DNA of 54,080 nt from Candidatus Woesearchaeota archaeon (GTDB taxonomy: Archaea; Nanobdellota; Nanobdellia; Woesearchaeales; GW2011-AR4). This document shows positions 10,132 to 19,816 of the stretch, in pieces. Below the pieces are notes generated by a model that ran no database searches, was not told the DNA's origin, and worked only from the letters and a program-made list of their open reading frames with translations. The stretch's first letter is position 1. Each line of letters begins with the position of its first letter. The stretch spans positions 1 to 54,080 of the forward strand of contig JACOUX010000035.1 of assembly GCA_016177615.1 (NCBI GenBank). Direction: 5' to 3'. A program made the translations under genes and the position numbers.

Positions 10132-11560
10132 TTAAATAGTCTTCCACCTAACTCCCTCTTTAGTATCCTCAAGAAGTATTCCCTTTTGCTTTAATTGGTT
10201 CCTTATTTCATCAGCTCTAGAAAAATCTTTTTCCTTTCTCGCCTTTTCCCTTTCGTCAATCAGTTTCTTCAGCTCTGGAGCCAATTCTTGCTCTTCTTCA
10301 TCGAGAATGCCAAGTACTTTGTCAATTTCATTCATAAACATGATTATTTTCCTTGCATCATTTTTTCCAATCTTGTTTTCCATCATCAAAGTATTTATTT
10401 GCTTGGCAAATTCAAAGACTGAAGCAAGAGCATTTGAAATATTTAAGTCATTATTCATTTCTTTTTCAAAGCTTTTTTTAGTTTTTTGAATTAATTTTTT
10501 TATTGTATTGTTTTTTATTGATTCATTCTTTAATGATTTTAAATTAACCATAAAATCTTTCAGCCTTTGGACTGCGTTTTCAGCAGCCTTGGCCGCTTCT
10601 TCCGTGAAGTTCAGCTGCATCCTGTAATGCGCTGACAGCAGAAGGTACCTTATGGCTTTTGGGTTGTATCCTTTCTGCAGCAAATCCCTTAATGTAAAGA
10701 AATTTCCTAGAGATTTGGACATTTTCTGCCCGTTAACAAGCAAATGCTCATTATGAAACCAGTAATTAACAAACTTTTTCTTTGTTGAGGCTTCGCTTTG
10801 CGCAATCTCATTCTCATGGTGCGGAAACACAAGGTCAATTCCGCCGGCATGGATGTCGAAGTGATTTCCTAAATATTTCATCGACATTGCGGAGCATTCT
10901 ATATGCCAGCCGGGCCTTCCGCGCCCGATTTCAGTTTCCCAGAAAACATTTCCGTCTTCAGCAGTGTAAGATTTCCACAATGCAAAATCCTTTGCCTCTT
11001 CTTTTTCGTAAGAATCCTGCTTGACCCTTGCGCCTTCTTTCAAAGACCCGACTTCTGTATGCGACAGCTTTCCGTAATCCTTGAATTTTGAAATGTCATA
11101 ATAAACGCTTCCGTCATCGCTTTTGTATGCAGTCTTGTTTTTCAATAATTTTTTAATTATCTCAACCATCTCCTTGATGTGCTCAGTAGCTCTTGGATAA
11201 ATGTCAGCCCTATCAATATTCAACGTTTCCAAATCCTCAAAGAAAGCTTTTTCATATCTTTGAGTGTATTCCTTTAAAGAAATCCCTTCCTTGTTTGCGC
11301 CTTTGATAGTTTTATCATCAACGTCAGTTATGTTCATGACGTGCTTGACCTTGTAGCCGGAATATTTCAAATAGCGCTTGAGGATATCACTACAGATGTA
11401 AGCCCTGAAGTTTCCAATGTGGGCGTAGTCATATACGGCATGCCCAAAACTACACTGTAATTTTGTTTGGCCCGCATGAATAAATGCCCACAAAGTTCTT
11501 CTTAATTGGCTTAAAGGCTTCTTTTTTCCTAGTTAGGGTATTGAATAGCTTTAATGCCAT
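10132..11560 (-). CDS. cysS: Cysteinyl-tRNA synthetase, reading frame interrupted by an apparent 28-nt insertion
   Basis: N-terminal segment from ATG 11560: [32 protein letters not shown]-terminal frame resumes [25 protein letters not shown]...[13 protein letters not shown]...KMSKSLGNF. The track ORF (10132-11493) is only the distal frame. Confidence 0.88.
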
Positions 11561-11606
11561 TATGCAACCTAATCCTATTGCTAGTTTTTAAGTGTTTTTA
11601 TTTGAA

Positions 11607-11948
11607 TTAACCCTGGTACGCCGTTACAGACTTAATTTCCCTGTGTAGCCCGTAGCCTGATTGGGTTATTCCATTAACTTCAACAAGATAAGTTCTGCCA
11701 TTAAACTTTACGGCATGGCTGCCTGATTCATTCTTGGCAAGAGCGGTAACATCAAGATATAAGTCAGCTGGCAAGCCCATCTCTAAGGCCTGAGTCCTCC
11801 ATAAGTCTTTTGGAATCACTATCTCTTTAAAGTACGCATTCTTCTCATCTACCTGTAACCTCCCTTCCCTGTTTTGATATTCTGCCAATAGCTTATGTTC
11901 AAGCCTTTGGGCTGCTGTTTTGCTTGGGATATCCGGATTTTCGCACAT
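11607..11948 (-). CDS. Hypothetical protein, 113 aa
   Basis: Complete ORF in an otherwise non-coding stretch; no family recognised. Confidence 0.45.
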   Translation of the reverse strand: MCENPDIPSKTAAQRLEHKLLAEYQNREGRLQVDEKNAYFKEIVIPKDLWRTQALEMGLPADLYLDVTALAKNESGSHAVKFNGRTYLVEVNGITQSGYGLHREIKSVTAYQG

Positions 11949-12094
11949 TTTTCATTCCTCCACATTTTTTAAAATTTCAACATTAACCAGAAAATAAAAA
12001 TCAAAACTAGAGATAAGCCTACTCAGAAAAAGCAACAACACATATGTTTTTTATTCTTCATTTTTTAATGAATACCCGTATCTAAAATAAATAA

Positions 12095-12288
12095 GCGAGG
12101 GGCCGGACTCGAACCGGCGAATAAGCGGGCATTGCGCAACATGTCATCTCCTTTCGGATCGTAATGCTGCTTTGCAGCATCGAGTTAACTTTTCAGTTAA
12201 ACGCTCGCCTTAGCCGCTTGGCTTTGAGGTTTTTAAAAAACCCTCGCAAAGCGGCAAGCTTTTCCAGCTCGCCTAGTTTTGCCCTCGC
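12095..12288 (-). tRNA. tRNA-like gene with large internal/intron-like insertions; anticodon not assignable
   Basis: Minus strand: 5' GCGAGGG (12288-12282) pairs with 3' CCCTCGC (12101-12095); T-arm GCCGG-TTCGAGT-CCGGC; D-arm-like GCCAAGCGGCTAAGGC. 194 nt total, with several extra hairpins including ATGCTGC-AAA-GCAGCAT. A second GCGAGGG at 12247-12241 is an alternative 5' end. Confidence 0.55.
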
Positions 12289-12574
12289 ATAAAAGTTAAT
12301 TATTCTTTAATTTTTATATAATTTTTGTCGATGTTCATCCGTTATTGGACAGTATATTAATGTTTTTCGTTAATGGGATTAACCATCATTTAAATTTTAC
12401 CTGAAAAATATAACATAATCTAAAGCAATGAGAGAATTCTGTCAGCAACAACCATTTCTAAAGTTAACCTTAATCATAAAAGGACTGCAAATATAATGCA
12501 TATTTAAATCTTTATGTTTAAGCAGCCTATTATTCCAATTTTCCCCAATATTAACCCTAAATTTTCCCATTATT

Positions 12575-12679
12575 TCACTTGTATTTTGCCTCATCGCAGC
12601 GGTTGTTGAAGTCTATCGCTAATAACTTTTCAATAAAATCTTCGCGTTCCGCAGAGTTTAGTTTTGTCTTTTGTTCCAA
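12575..12679 (-). CDS. Candidate 34-aa microprotein
   Basis: TTG start giving MEQKTKLNSAEREDFIEKLLAIDFNNRCDEAKYK*, preceded by Shine-Dalgarno-like GGAGGTG at suitable spacing. Confidence 0.35.
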   Translation of the reverse strand: MEQKTKLNSAEREDFIEKLLAIDFNNRCDEAKYK

Positions 12680-12872
12680 TTTTAACACCTCCGAATTGTT
12701 TTAGAAAAAAATTAATGTTAAAATCGGCATCAACACATTAGTAGTGTGTGGATAGGCCTGATGACGGCCAGATTCAGAATGCTGATTCCGCACAAAGTGT
12801 TTTTTGCCATTATTTTTGGTAAAAATAAGGTAATATTTAAAGATTATGTTTTGAAATTATATAAATTATATA

Positions 12873-14063
12873 TTATTGGTTTTGGCTATTCATCTCATTA
12901 AGCTGCCTGAGATAATCGCAGGACTGCTTTAGCTGGCTGTTTATGAGCTTGTCGCAGGCTGAATAGTCCTTATAGTCAAGGGCAAATGTCATGTAGCAAT
13001 GGTCTCTTATCCCGTCGGATGATATGCCTTCGCAGGATGTGCTGTCCTTGCTAAGCTGCGCAACATTTGAATAGCAAAGGTCTCTTGTGCGGGAATTTTT
13101 TACCTGGCTGCAGTAATTCCTGCTGCGCTGCACTTCTCCTATCTTGCCTATGCACTCATCCCTCAAATCAGAAACTTCTACTTTGTTGCATTCCTGCAAA
13201 GCGCTGCCAGGGTTTGTCTTTGCCAGTTCACCTATCTCCTCTATATTTTCCAGGGTATTAGGTTGGCCAGTCGCCCTGCAATCTTCATCACATTTTTCAT
13301 CAGTTTCACATATGGAGTTGCCGCAGCATGGAATAATGGGCTTGTTTATGCACAAGCCGTTTTCAAGCAAGTCATTTGTGCATGAATCGTTGTCATTGCA
13401 GCCCTCATTTAGAGTGCATGGGCTGCACTGGCCTCCGCAGTCTGTTTTCTCTTCATCCTGGTTTTTAACCCCGTCAAAGCAACTCTGTTTTTGGCCTGCA
13501 ATTACCTTTACAGGCAAAGTTGCAACAGCCTTTTTGCCGTCATATTCTACTATGGCCCTTAACAAATAATTTCCCGGCTTTGTATTTAAAGGGATTTCAA
13601 TTTGGGTCTGCGTGGAGCCGAATGTCTCTATGGCCCTTGTTTCTGTCTTTCCTGTGACAATCTCAAATGTTGCCTGGTTGAGGATTTCCTGAGTTATAAC
13701 AACATCATATCTTGTTGAGGAGCCCATATTGGAAAGCTCCTTTACAAAGCTGATACTTTCCCCAGGGGCCGCTGTTGTTGAAAGAGGCTCAAGGTTCAGG
13801 TCAAGCAGCTTTGACTGCGCCTTATCTGGATAATAAATGAAAACAGCTGCCCCGACAATTGCAATGACAGCAAAAATAACAACAAAAACAGTCGCTTTAG
13901 AAAGATGGAGCTCATGCCTCACAGTAGGATTATTGACCTCATCTATGGCATCATTCACATCCTTATCCGTATAGCCGTATTTCAGCATAGCATTTCGTAT
14001 TGCAGAAACGCTGTAGCCTTTCTGGAGCATCCCTTTTACATAATCCACTACTCGTTTTGCCAT
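12873..14063 (-). CDS. Membrane-anchored Cys-rich surface protein
   Basis: N-terminal helical segment, TM (ATVFVVIFAVIAIVGAAVFIYY), extracellular-looking domain, CFDGVKNQDEEKTDCGGQCSPC motif and repeated Cys pairs. Confidence 0.65.
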   Translation of the reverse strand: MAKRVVDYVKGMLQKGYSVSAIRNAMLKYGYTDKDVNDAIDEVNNPTVRHELHLSKATVFVVIFAVIAIVGAAVFIYYPDKAQSKLLDLNLEPLSTTAAPGESISFVKELSNMGSSTRYDVVITQEILNQATFEIVTGKTETRAIETFGSTQTQIEIPLNTKPGNYLLRAIVEYDGKKAVATLPVKVIAGQKQSCFDGVKNQDEEKTDCGGQCSPCTLNEGCNDNDSCTNDLLENGLCINKPIIPCCGNSICETDEKCDEDCRATGQPNTLENIEEIGELAKTNPGSALQECNKVEVSDLRDECIGKIGEVQRSRNYCSQVKNSRTRDLCYSNVAQLSKDSTSCEGISSDGIRDHCYMTFALDYKDYSACDKLINSQLKQSCDYLRQLNEMNSQNQ

Positions 14064-14302
14064 TGATTGAACATTCCGTAATCTTTCCTATTTAAAGATT
14101 GTTTTTTGTGAATATAAATTATTTTTCTTAATATACTTAATTTATCCTTTTTTCAGTATAAATTTAGATTAATTAAAGTATATAATTTTCTAGTTTATAC
14201 TTTATATATACTTAATTTAGTATAAATTTATCTTTTTTATAATAGCAAATTTTAAATACTAATACTTAAATTAGCCTATAAAATGTATAAAAAAAGGTAA
14301 AA

Positions 14303-14476
14303 ATGAGTATTCAAATACGAATTACTGTATCTAGGGAAATAAATGATTTGCTAGAAAGGGTTTCTAAAAAGCTTGGCAAGAAAAAATCAATGCTTGCAAG
14401 AGAGCTGATGGAGCAGAAGATGTACGACCTTGACTTGATACAAAAAGAGCTGCAGGAGCTTGACAGCAAAAAATGA
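14303..14476 (+). CDS. Small ribbon-helix-helix-like DNA-binding protein, 57 aa
   Basis: MSIQIRITVSREINDLLERVSKKLGKKKSMLARELMEQKMYDLDLIQKELQELDSKK*; overlaps the next CDS by ATGA at 14473. Below the ORF-track length cut-off. Confidence 0.65.
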   Translation: MSIQIRITVSREINDLLERVSKKLGKKKSMLARELMEQKMYDLDLIQKELQELDSKK

Positions 14477-16623
14477 AAAAAAAGAATTTTAGCAATAAAG
14501 CGCAGGCCACTATTTTCATGATAGTAGGACTGCTGATTGTTTTGGGGGGCGCTCTTTTCATTTATTCGACGCAAAAAGAAAAAGAGCAGCTTGTGCCCCA
14601 GGTGAGGATAAGCGAGGAAAAGGTGCCGATTGAGTTCGATCCGATAAGAAAATATGCGAATGACTGCGCTTATTCTGCTGCAGTCGAAGGGCTCCAGATC
14701 ATAGGCGAGCAAGGAGGCTATATAAGCTTCAATGAAAGAAGCCTGAACAGCCAGCCGTTAGCCATAACAGGCAATCCAACTGAAAGCGAGGCAGTGACTT
14801 TCGCCAGGGGCTCTGAGCTAAAAATTCCGTACTGGTGGTACTTAAAGTCGTCAAATGACTGCAAAAGCAATTGCGAGTTTGCGTCAAAAAAGCCTGAGCT
14901 GAGGAGCGCAGGCGCACAGGCAGATAATTCGATAGAAAGGCAGCTTGAAAGATATATTGACTTAAAGTTCAGGGAGTGCCTCAATGGGTTTGAGGCATTT
15001 GCAGAGCAAGGATACAAAATAACTGAAAAGGGAAATGCAAAATCAGATGTCATAATTTCTTCAAGCGATGTTGCAGTAATTGTGCAATACCCAATGACTG
15101 TGGAAATTGAGGACAGAAAAACAGATGTCAGCCAGTTTGCTGCCCAAGTTCCTGTAAATCTGGAGAGGATGTATCAGCTTGCAGCAAAGATCACAAGCCT
15201 GCAGGCAGAGCACCGTTATATCGAAAAAGGCATTTTAAACCTGCTGGTCTCATTTTCAGGAGTTGACAGGCAAAAGCTTCCTCCGATGTCTGACATGACA
15301 TTCGATTTTGGCAACAAGCTAAGCTGGCAGAAATCTGATGTGAAGCAAAAGGTAACAGGATTGCTGGAATCATACATCCCATTGTTTCAGGTGGACAGCG
15401 CTGCCAATTTCGAAAGAAGCATATTTGATTCTGAGCTGAAGCAGAGGCTTTATGACCAGTTTATAATTCCGGTATCCAACAGCTCTTTCAGCAGCCTGGC
15501 TGTTTCATTTTCCTATCTGGACTTCTGGCCTGCATACTTTGACTTAAACTGCAAGGGAGAAATCTGCAGGCCGGCTTCAATAACCAGCATCATACCAATA
15601 ATAGGCTTACAGAGCTACAAGTTTGCATACGACTTAAGCTACCCTGTACTTGTTGAAATTAGGGATCCTGTGGCTTTGAATGGGAAAGGCTACAACTTCA
15701 ATGTGTTCCTTGAAGGCAACATTAGAAACAACAGGTACATGAACACGGAATTTAAGCCGCTTGAGTTCCAGGAAGCAGAAAAAACCCAGCTTTGTGATTC
15801 CAAAACAAGCGGAAAAATTGCAGTAAAGGTCATTGACGCTGCGGAAAAAAAGCCGATTGAAAATGCGCAGGTTCTTTATACTGTTACAGGAGAAAGCTGC
15901 TTCATCGGGCCTACAGAGGGAGACGGCGCATTGAATGAAAGATTTCCTGTAGGAATTGGTGGGGTTGTCAATATCGTTGCAGATGGCTACATAGGAAAAG
16001 GGGTAGAGTTTGACCCGCAGATAGGGATCGACTCTGCATTAAAAGTTGAGCTTCAGCCAATATACACAAAGGAGATAGTTGTCAAAAAGAAAAATTATGC
16101 AAAAACCCTTAATGGATGGGAGTTTGTGAATGAGCCTGAAAGCCTTAGCGACAAAGAGACTGCAACAGTCTCATTGGCAAGAATCGGAGATGAAAATGAG
16201 CTTGAGTTTTCTGCTTTTGCTGATTATTATGGTGGCCAAAAAGAAAAGAGCGAGATGGAAATAGCGCCCGGAAATTATGAAGCTAACATCAATCTGCTGC
16301 TCAATAAGAGAATCGTGATTCCGGAGCAAACAAGGCATTATTGGGTGCTTTTTGTAAAAAAGTCCTATACTGTTCCTGCAGTTGACTTTGGAGAGAATGC
16401 AAAACCAGGCCAGGAGCAATTCCCGTCAGGCGGCCTAAAGCTGAACATCACAATAAGCCCTGATGATCTGAAAAACCACGGCAAAATCGTGCTGTATGCT
16501 GTCAATGTGGATATTGCAGGAATTCCTGAGCAGCAGAGGGTTATTGAGGACCTGGAGCAGATGGGGCAGATAGAGAAGCTTTCAGGCTTGTATCAGGTGG
16601 CACTCCAGCCATCATTTGAATAA
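14473..16623 (+). CDS. Large single-pass membrane protein of a KAQ-x-[ST]-IFMIV family (paralogue of 25395-27314)
   Basis: N-terminal KAQATIFMIVGLLIVLGGALFIYS; shared motifs with the second copy: GLxxIGxxGGYI, PYWW, (F)(A/T)YD(L/I)SYPV. Confidence 0.75.
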   Translation: MKKKNFSNKAQATIFMIVGLLIVLGGALFIYSTQKEKEQLVPQVRISEEKVPIEFDPIRKYANDCAYSAAVEGLQIIGEQGGYISFNERSLNSQPLAITGNPTESEAVTFARGSELKIPYWWYLKSSNDCKSNCEFASKKPELRSAGAQADNSIERQLERYIDLKFRECLNGFEAFAEQGYKITEKGNAKSDVIISSSDVAVIVQYPMTVEIEDRKTDVSQFAAQVPVNLERMYQLAAKITSLQAEHRYIEKGILNLLVSFSGVDRQKLPPMSDMTFDFGNKLSWQKSDVKQKVTGLLESYIPLFQVDSAANFERSIFDSELKQRLYDQFIIPVSNSSFSSLAVSFSYLDFWPAYFDLNCKGEICRPASITSIIPIIGLQSYKFAYDLSYPVLVEIRDPVALNGKGYNFNVFLEGNIRNNRYMNTEFKPLEFQEAEKTQLCDSKTSGKIAVKVIDAAEKKPIENAQVLYTVTGESCFIGPTEGDGALNERFPVGIGGVVNIVADGYIGKGVEFDPQIGIDSALKVELQPIYTKEIVVKKKNYAKTLNGWEFVNEPESLSDKETATVSLARIGDENELEFSAFADYYGGQKEKSEMEIAPGNYEANINLLLNKRIVIPEQTRHYWVLFVKKSYTVPAVDFGENAKPGQEQFPSGGLKLNITISPDDLKNHGKIVLYAVNVDIAGIPEQQRVIEDLEQMGQIEKLSGLYQVALQPSFE

Positions 16624-16624
16624 A

Positions 16625-19600
16625 ATGGAAAAGAAAATATATTTGCAGTTTGTTGCATCATTCCTGATATGCCTAATTGTAAATCTCACTCTGTACGTTC
16701 CTGTTGCGTACGCCGCAATAACAAAAGTAAGCGCCAAAGGAAGCAGTGGAGTTGAAGGGTTTGCGAGCTCAAATGATTTTGTGACATTTACTGTGCAGGC
16801 TGACATCGGCTCAGCAATAACCAATGAAATGATTTATCTTGGCTCTTCATTTAAGTTCGACAAATGTACTCCTCTGCCGAGCAGCGGGTTTGAATGCACG
16901 TTAAAGTTTCCGCCTGAGAAGGAAAACCTTAATCCTGATGCGCACCCGTACACAATAACATTATACACAGACAAAGACAAGTCAGAAATTGACAGCGCCA
17001 AATCAGGCGCTTTTATAGTTGACAACAAGGCTCCTGAAATAAAGCTAAGCGCTTCCAAAGCAAGATTTTCATCTCAAGACAGCATTGACATAAGCTATGA
17101 TGCAATGGATTACGCGTGCGATACAGCTTCATGCAGCAACAAATGCTCAGGATTAAAAAACATAGAGTTCTACACTTTGGACAATGCATTCAAGAAAACT
17201 GAGGAAATAAAATCCACGGGATGCAATGCGCAGTCAAGCATATCCTTAGATGCAAAATCGCTTAAAGACGGAAGGAACTCAATTTTTGCCAAGGCAACTG
17301 ACAGCATAGGCCAAGTTTCACCTGCTGTATCTGTAACATTTGATGTTGACAATACAGCCCCTGTTATTTCAGAAGGCTCACTTTCCATAATAAGCAAGGG
17401 ATTGAGTATCAGTGCATTCGGGCCTTCAGGCATTCCTGTTGAGGTTGTCGTGAACATTTCAGGAGCTGATTTGAAAGAAGCTACAGCTGATTTGTCTGCA
17501 TTAAATCCATCTCAATCTCTGAAAAATGCCAAATCCCAATGCGTTTTGCAGGATGGGATAAATGTATGCAAATGGATGGTTGAGCTAAAGCCAGGGAGTG
17601 AAGGACAAAAGCCAATTACAATTGAAGCTGTTGATACTGCAGGAAACAAGGCATCTAAGACTGTCAGCAGGCAATTGTCTCTTGACAACAAAGGGCCTGT
17701 AGCCAAATCGCTGTTAACGTCAAGGCAGCAGGACAGCAAAGCATTGGCAAGGCCAGGCGGAAACCAGATTATAGCTGTATTTGAGGAAGCAAGCGGGTTA
17801 AGCGCAGTGGATGTAATTCTTCATGCAGGAGATTCTGCTTTGCAGGCAGCCAGTTGCAGCAAAGACTTAAGCTGGGTATGCACATGGGAAAACGTAAATT
17901 TTGGAGCAGGAATTACAAGCATGTCCATTTCAAGCGATACAAAAGATATTTTCGGCAACAGCGCCCCTGAAACCAAGACAACTGAAGTCCATGTTGACAG
18001 CAAAGCGCCTGTGCTTAAAGGAATTGAAATAACCCCTGTTGGAGGCGCTGCTCCTGCATTTGCCGGGGTATTCAAGGTTGGCGACAAGATTGCAATAGTC
18101 GCAAACATAACAGAAGAAAATGATGTCTCTGCTGCTGCTGATTTCTCAAAATTCATAAGTGATTCAAAACCAATACAAGGAGACTGCAAAAAAGTTTTAG
18201 GAGATGAAAATGTATGTGTGTGGCTGAGTGATTCCATAAATATTGCAGGGACAGGCCAGATAACTTTAAATTTTAATGACAGCGCAGGAAACATGCTCAC
18301 TGTCACAAGGCAGCTTACAGTCTTAGGATTATCCACAGGAGCAACTCCTGACTTATGGAACTCTGAAGTTTCCTGCTCTCCAAAATCAATTGATAGGCAG
18401 TTAGGCCCTCTGATAAGCCAGAGAGTTTATTGCCAGGTTAAATTAAGCCCAAAATCAGCAACGCAAAAAGTCTCTACTGTCTTCATAGGCCAGGCAGCAT
18501 GCTCTGATTCCCAGCTTGTGCAAAGCGTTGAAACCTTGAACACGCAGCCTGGAAGCACTTCTCCAATAATAAAAGTAACTTTGAAAAAAGATAATCTTGC
18601 AACCAATAACGCAACATTAAGCTGCTCATTCGACATATTTTCCAAAGCAGGAGCAACCATAAACAAAAACCCGGAGATTGAGAATGCAAGGATAAGCCTT
18701 CAGTTTGCAAACCTTCCGCTTGGCGAGCTTTCAGATGAGGTGCAGAGAAAGATAGATGACGCCAAGAAAGATGCGCAGGGCATCTGGAAAGTCATTGGAG
18801 CCTTGAACAAGCTGATTTTCGTCTTCAAGAGGCTGTGCCAGCTGATAAGCTTGTTTTACAATATAGTTGGTGCATTATATAGCGCAGCGATCTTTTTGGG
18901 CTGGACAGATGTAGCAGCTCAAAAAACTTTATTTGGGTTGTTTACAATCACTCCCACAGCAATAGCCGGCTGCGCAACTGCAACAAGCACAAGAGTCTCT
19001 GTCCAACTTACTTATGAAAAAGGCATTCACAAATTCTGCGCTGCTGTGAACTGCTACAATGGAAAATTCTTGCTGGACAGCCTGCCTGGAATGGGATATA
19101 TCAGGGAAAAATATGAGACAGTTCAGGATGCCTTAAACGGAAATGTTCCCCAGCCGCAAAAAGGCTCAGAGGACAAGAAAAAAGATGACAAGAAAAAGCC
19201 TTCAAGCAGCCAGCAATCAAGCGGCCAAACAATAGATGCCAGCGCTCCCGGGCGTGAAGGCACAACCCAAGGCTATGGAAGGCCGATTGGGGAGTTTATG
19301 GATCCTACAAAAAACATTGGGGTTGCATTAATGTACGTGCCGCCTTGCCTGCCAGGCATAATTTATGGATTAGACCGATATAGGCAGATTAAATGCCTCT
19401 ATGCCCACTGCCTTCAGGATGCTGTCGGAAGAGATGGCTTGCCGGTCACAGCATGTGAAGAGCAAAAAGACTATGCTACCTGCAAATATGTTACAGGAGA
19501 GGTATTTGCCTTCCTGCCATGGACAGCATTCGCTGATAATTTCCTTAGCATAATAAAAGATACATTGTCAAACCCTTTTGCAGCCGGAGGCATAATAGTT

Positions 19601-19816
19601 TCCCTCTCATGCATGCATGTCTGCCCGGTTCCGGAAGCTAAGACAAGGACAACTGCATTAATGGTATGTGAAGGGTTCAGGCTAGCGAGCCAGATTGGGC
19701 AAGTTTCCCAGGAAGTTGCCTCATTGGCAAAAAGCGGAGTTTTCAAGTCGCATGAAGACTATTGCGAAAACCTGGACATAGGGGAAGACACAAGCAAGGC
19801 GCCTCTGCCAAAATGA
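16625..19816 (+). CDS. Giant secreted protein with Ig-like repeats and a C-terminal Cys-rich hydrophobic domain
   Basis: Signal-like N-terminus MEKKIYLQFVASFLICLIVNLTLYVPVAYA; repeated VDNTAP-type bacterial Ig-like modules; hydrophobic segments near residue 750. Track start 16616 (TTG) lies within the upstream gene; ATG at 16625 preferred. Confidence 0.75.
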   Translation: MEKKIYLQFVASFLICLIVNLTLYVPVAYAAITKVSAKGSSGVEGFASSNDFVTFTVQADIGSAITNEMIYLGSSFKFDKCTPLPSSGFECTLKFPPEKENLNPDAHPYTITLYTDKDKSEIDSAKSGAFIVDNKAPEIKLSASKARFSSQDSIDISYDAMDYACDTASCSNKCSGLKNIEFYTLDNAFKKTEEIKSTGCNAQSSISLDAKSLKDGRNSIFAKATDSIGQVSPAVSVTFDVDNTAPVISEGSLSIISKGLSISAFGPSGIPVEVVVNISGADLKEATADLSALNPSQSLKNAKSQCVLQDGINVCKWMVELKPGSEGQKPITIEAVDTAGNKASKTVSRQLSLDNKGPVAKSLLTSRQQDSKALARPGGNQIIAVFEEASGLSAVDVILHAGDSALQAASCSKDLSWVCTWENVNFGAGITSMSISSDTKDIFGNSAPETKTTEVHVDSKAPVLKGIEITPVGGAAPAFAGVFKVGDKIAIVANITEENDVSAAADFSKFISDSKPIQGDCKKVLGDENVCVWLSDSINIAGTGQITLNFNDSAGNMLTVTRQLTVLGLSTGATPDLWNSEVSCSPKSIDRQLGPLISQRVYCQVKLSPKSATQKVSTVFIGQAACSDSQLVQSVETLNTQPGSTSPIIKVTLKKDNLATNNATLSCSFDIFSKAGATINKNPEIENARISLQFANLPLGELSDEVQRKIDDAKKDAQGIWKVIGALNKLIFVFKRLCQLISLFYNIVGALYSAAIFLGWTDVAAQKTLFGLFTITPTAIAGCATATSTRVSVQLTYEKGIHKFCAAVNCYNGKFLLDSLPGMGYIREKYETVQDALNGNVPQPQKGSEDKKKDDKKKPSSSQQSSGQTIDASAPGREGTTQGYGRPIGEFMDPTKNIGVALMYVPPCLPGIIYGLDRYRQIKCLYAHCLQDAVGRDGLPVTACEEQKDYATCKYVTGEVFAFLPWTAFADNFLSIIKDTLSNPFAAGGIIVSLSCMHVCPVPEAKTRTTALMVCEGFRLASQIGQVSQEVASLAKSGVFKSHEDYCENLDIGEDTSKAPLPK

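Noticed and set aside
12741-12800. C/D box sRNA candidate (CTGATGA...CTGA)
   Set aside because: C box lacks the purine at position 1, the spacing to CTGA is short and no clear C'/D' pair was found; insufficient support.
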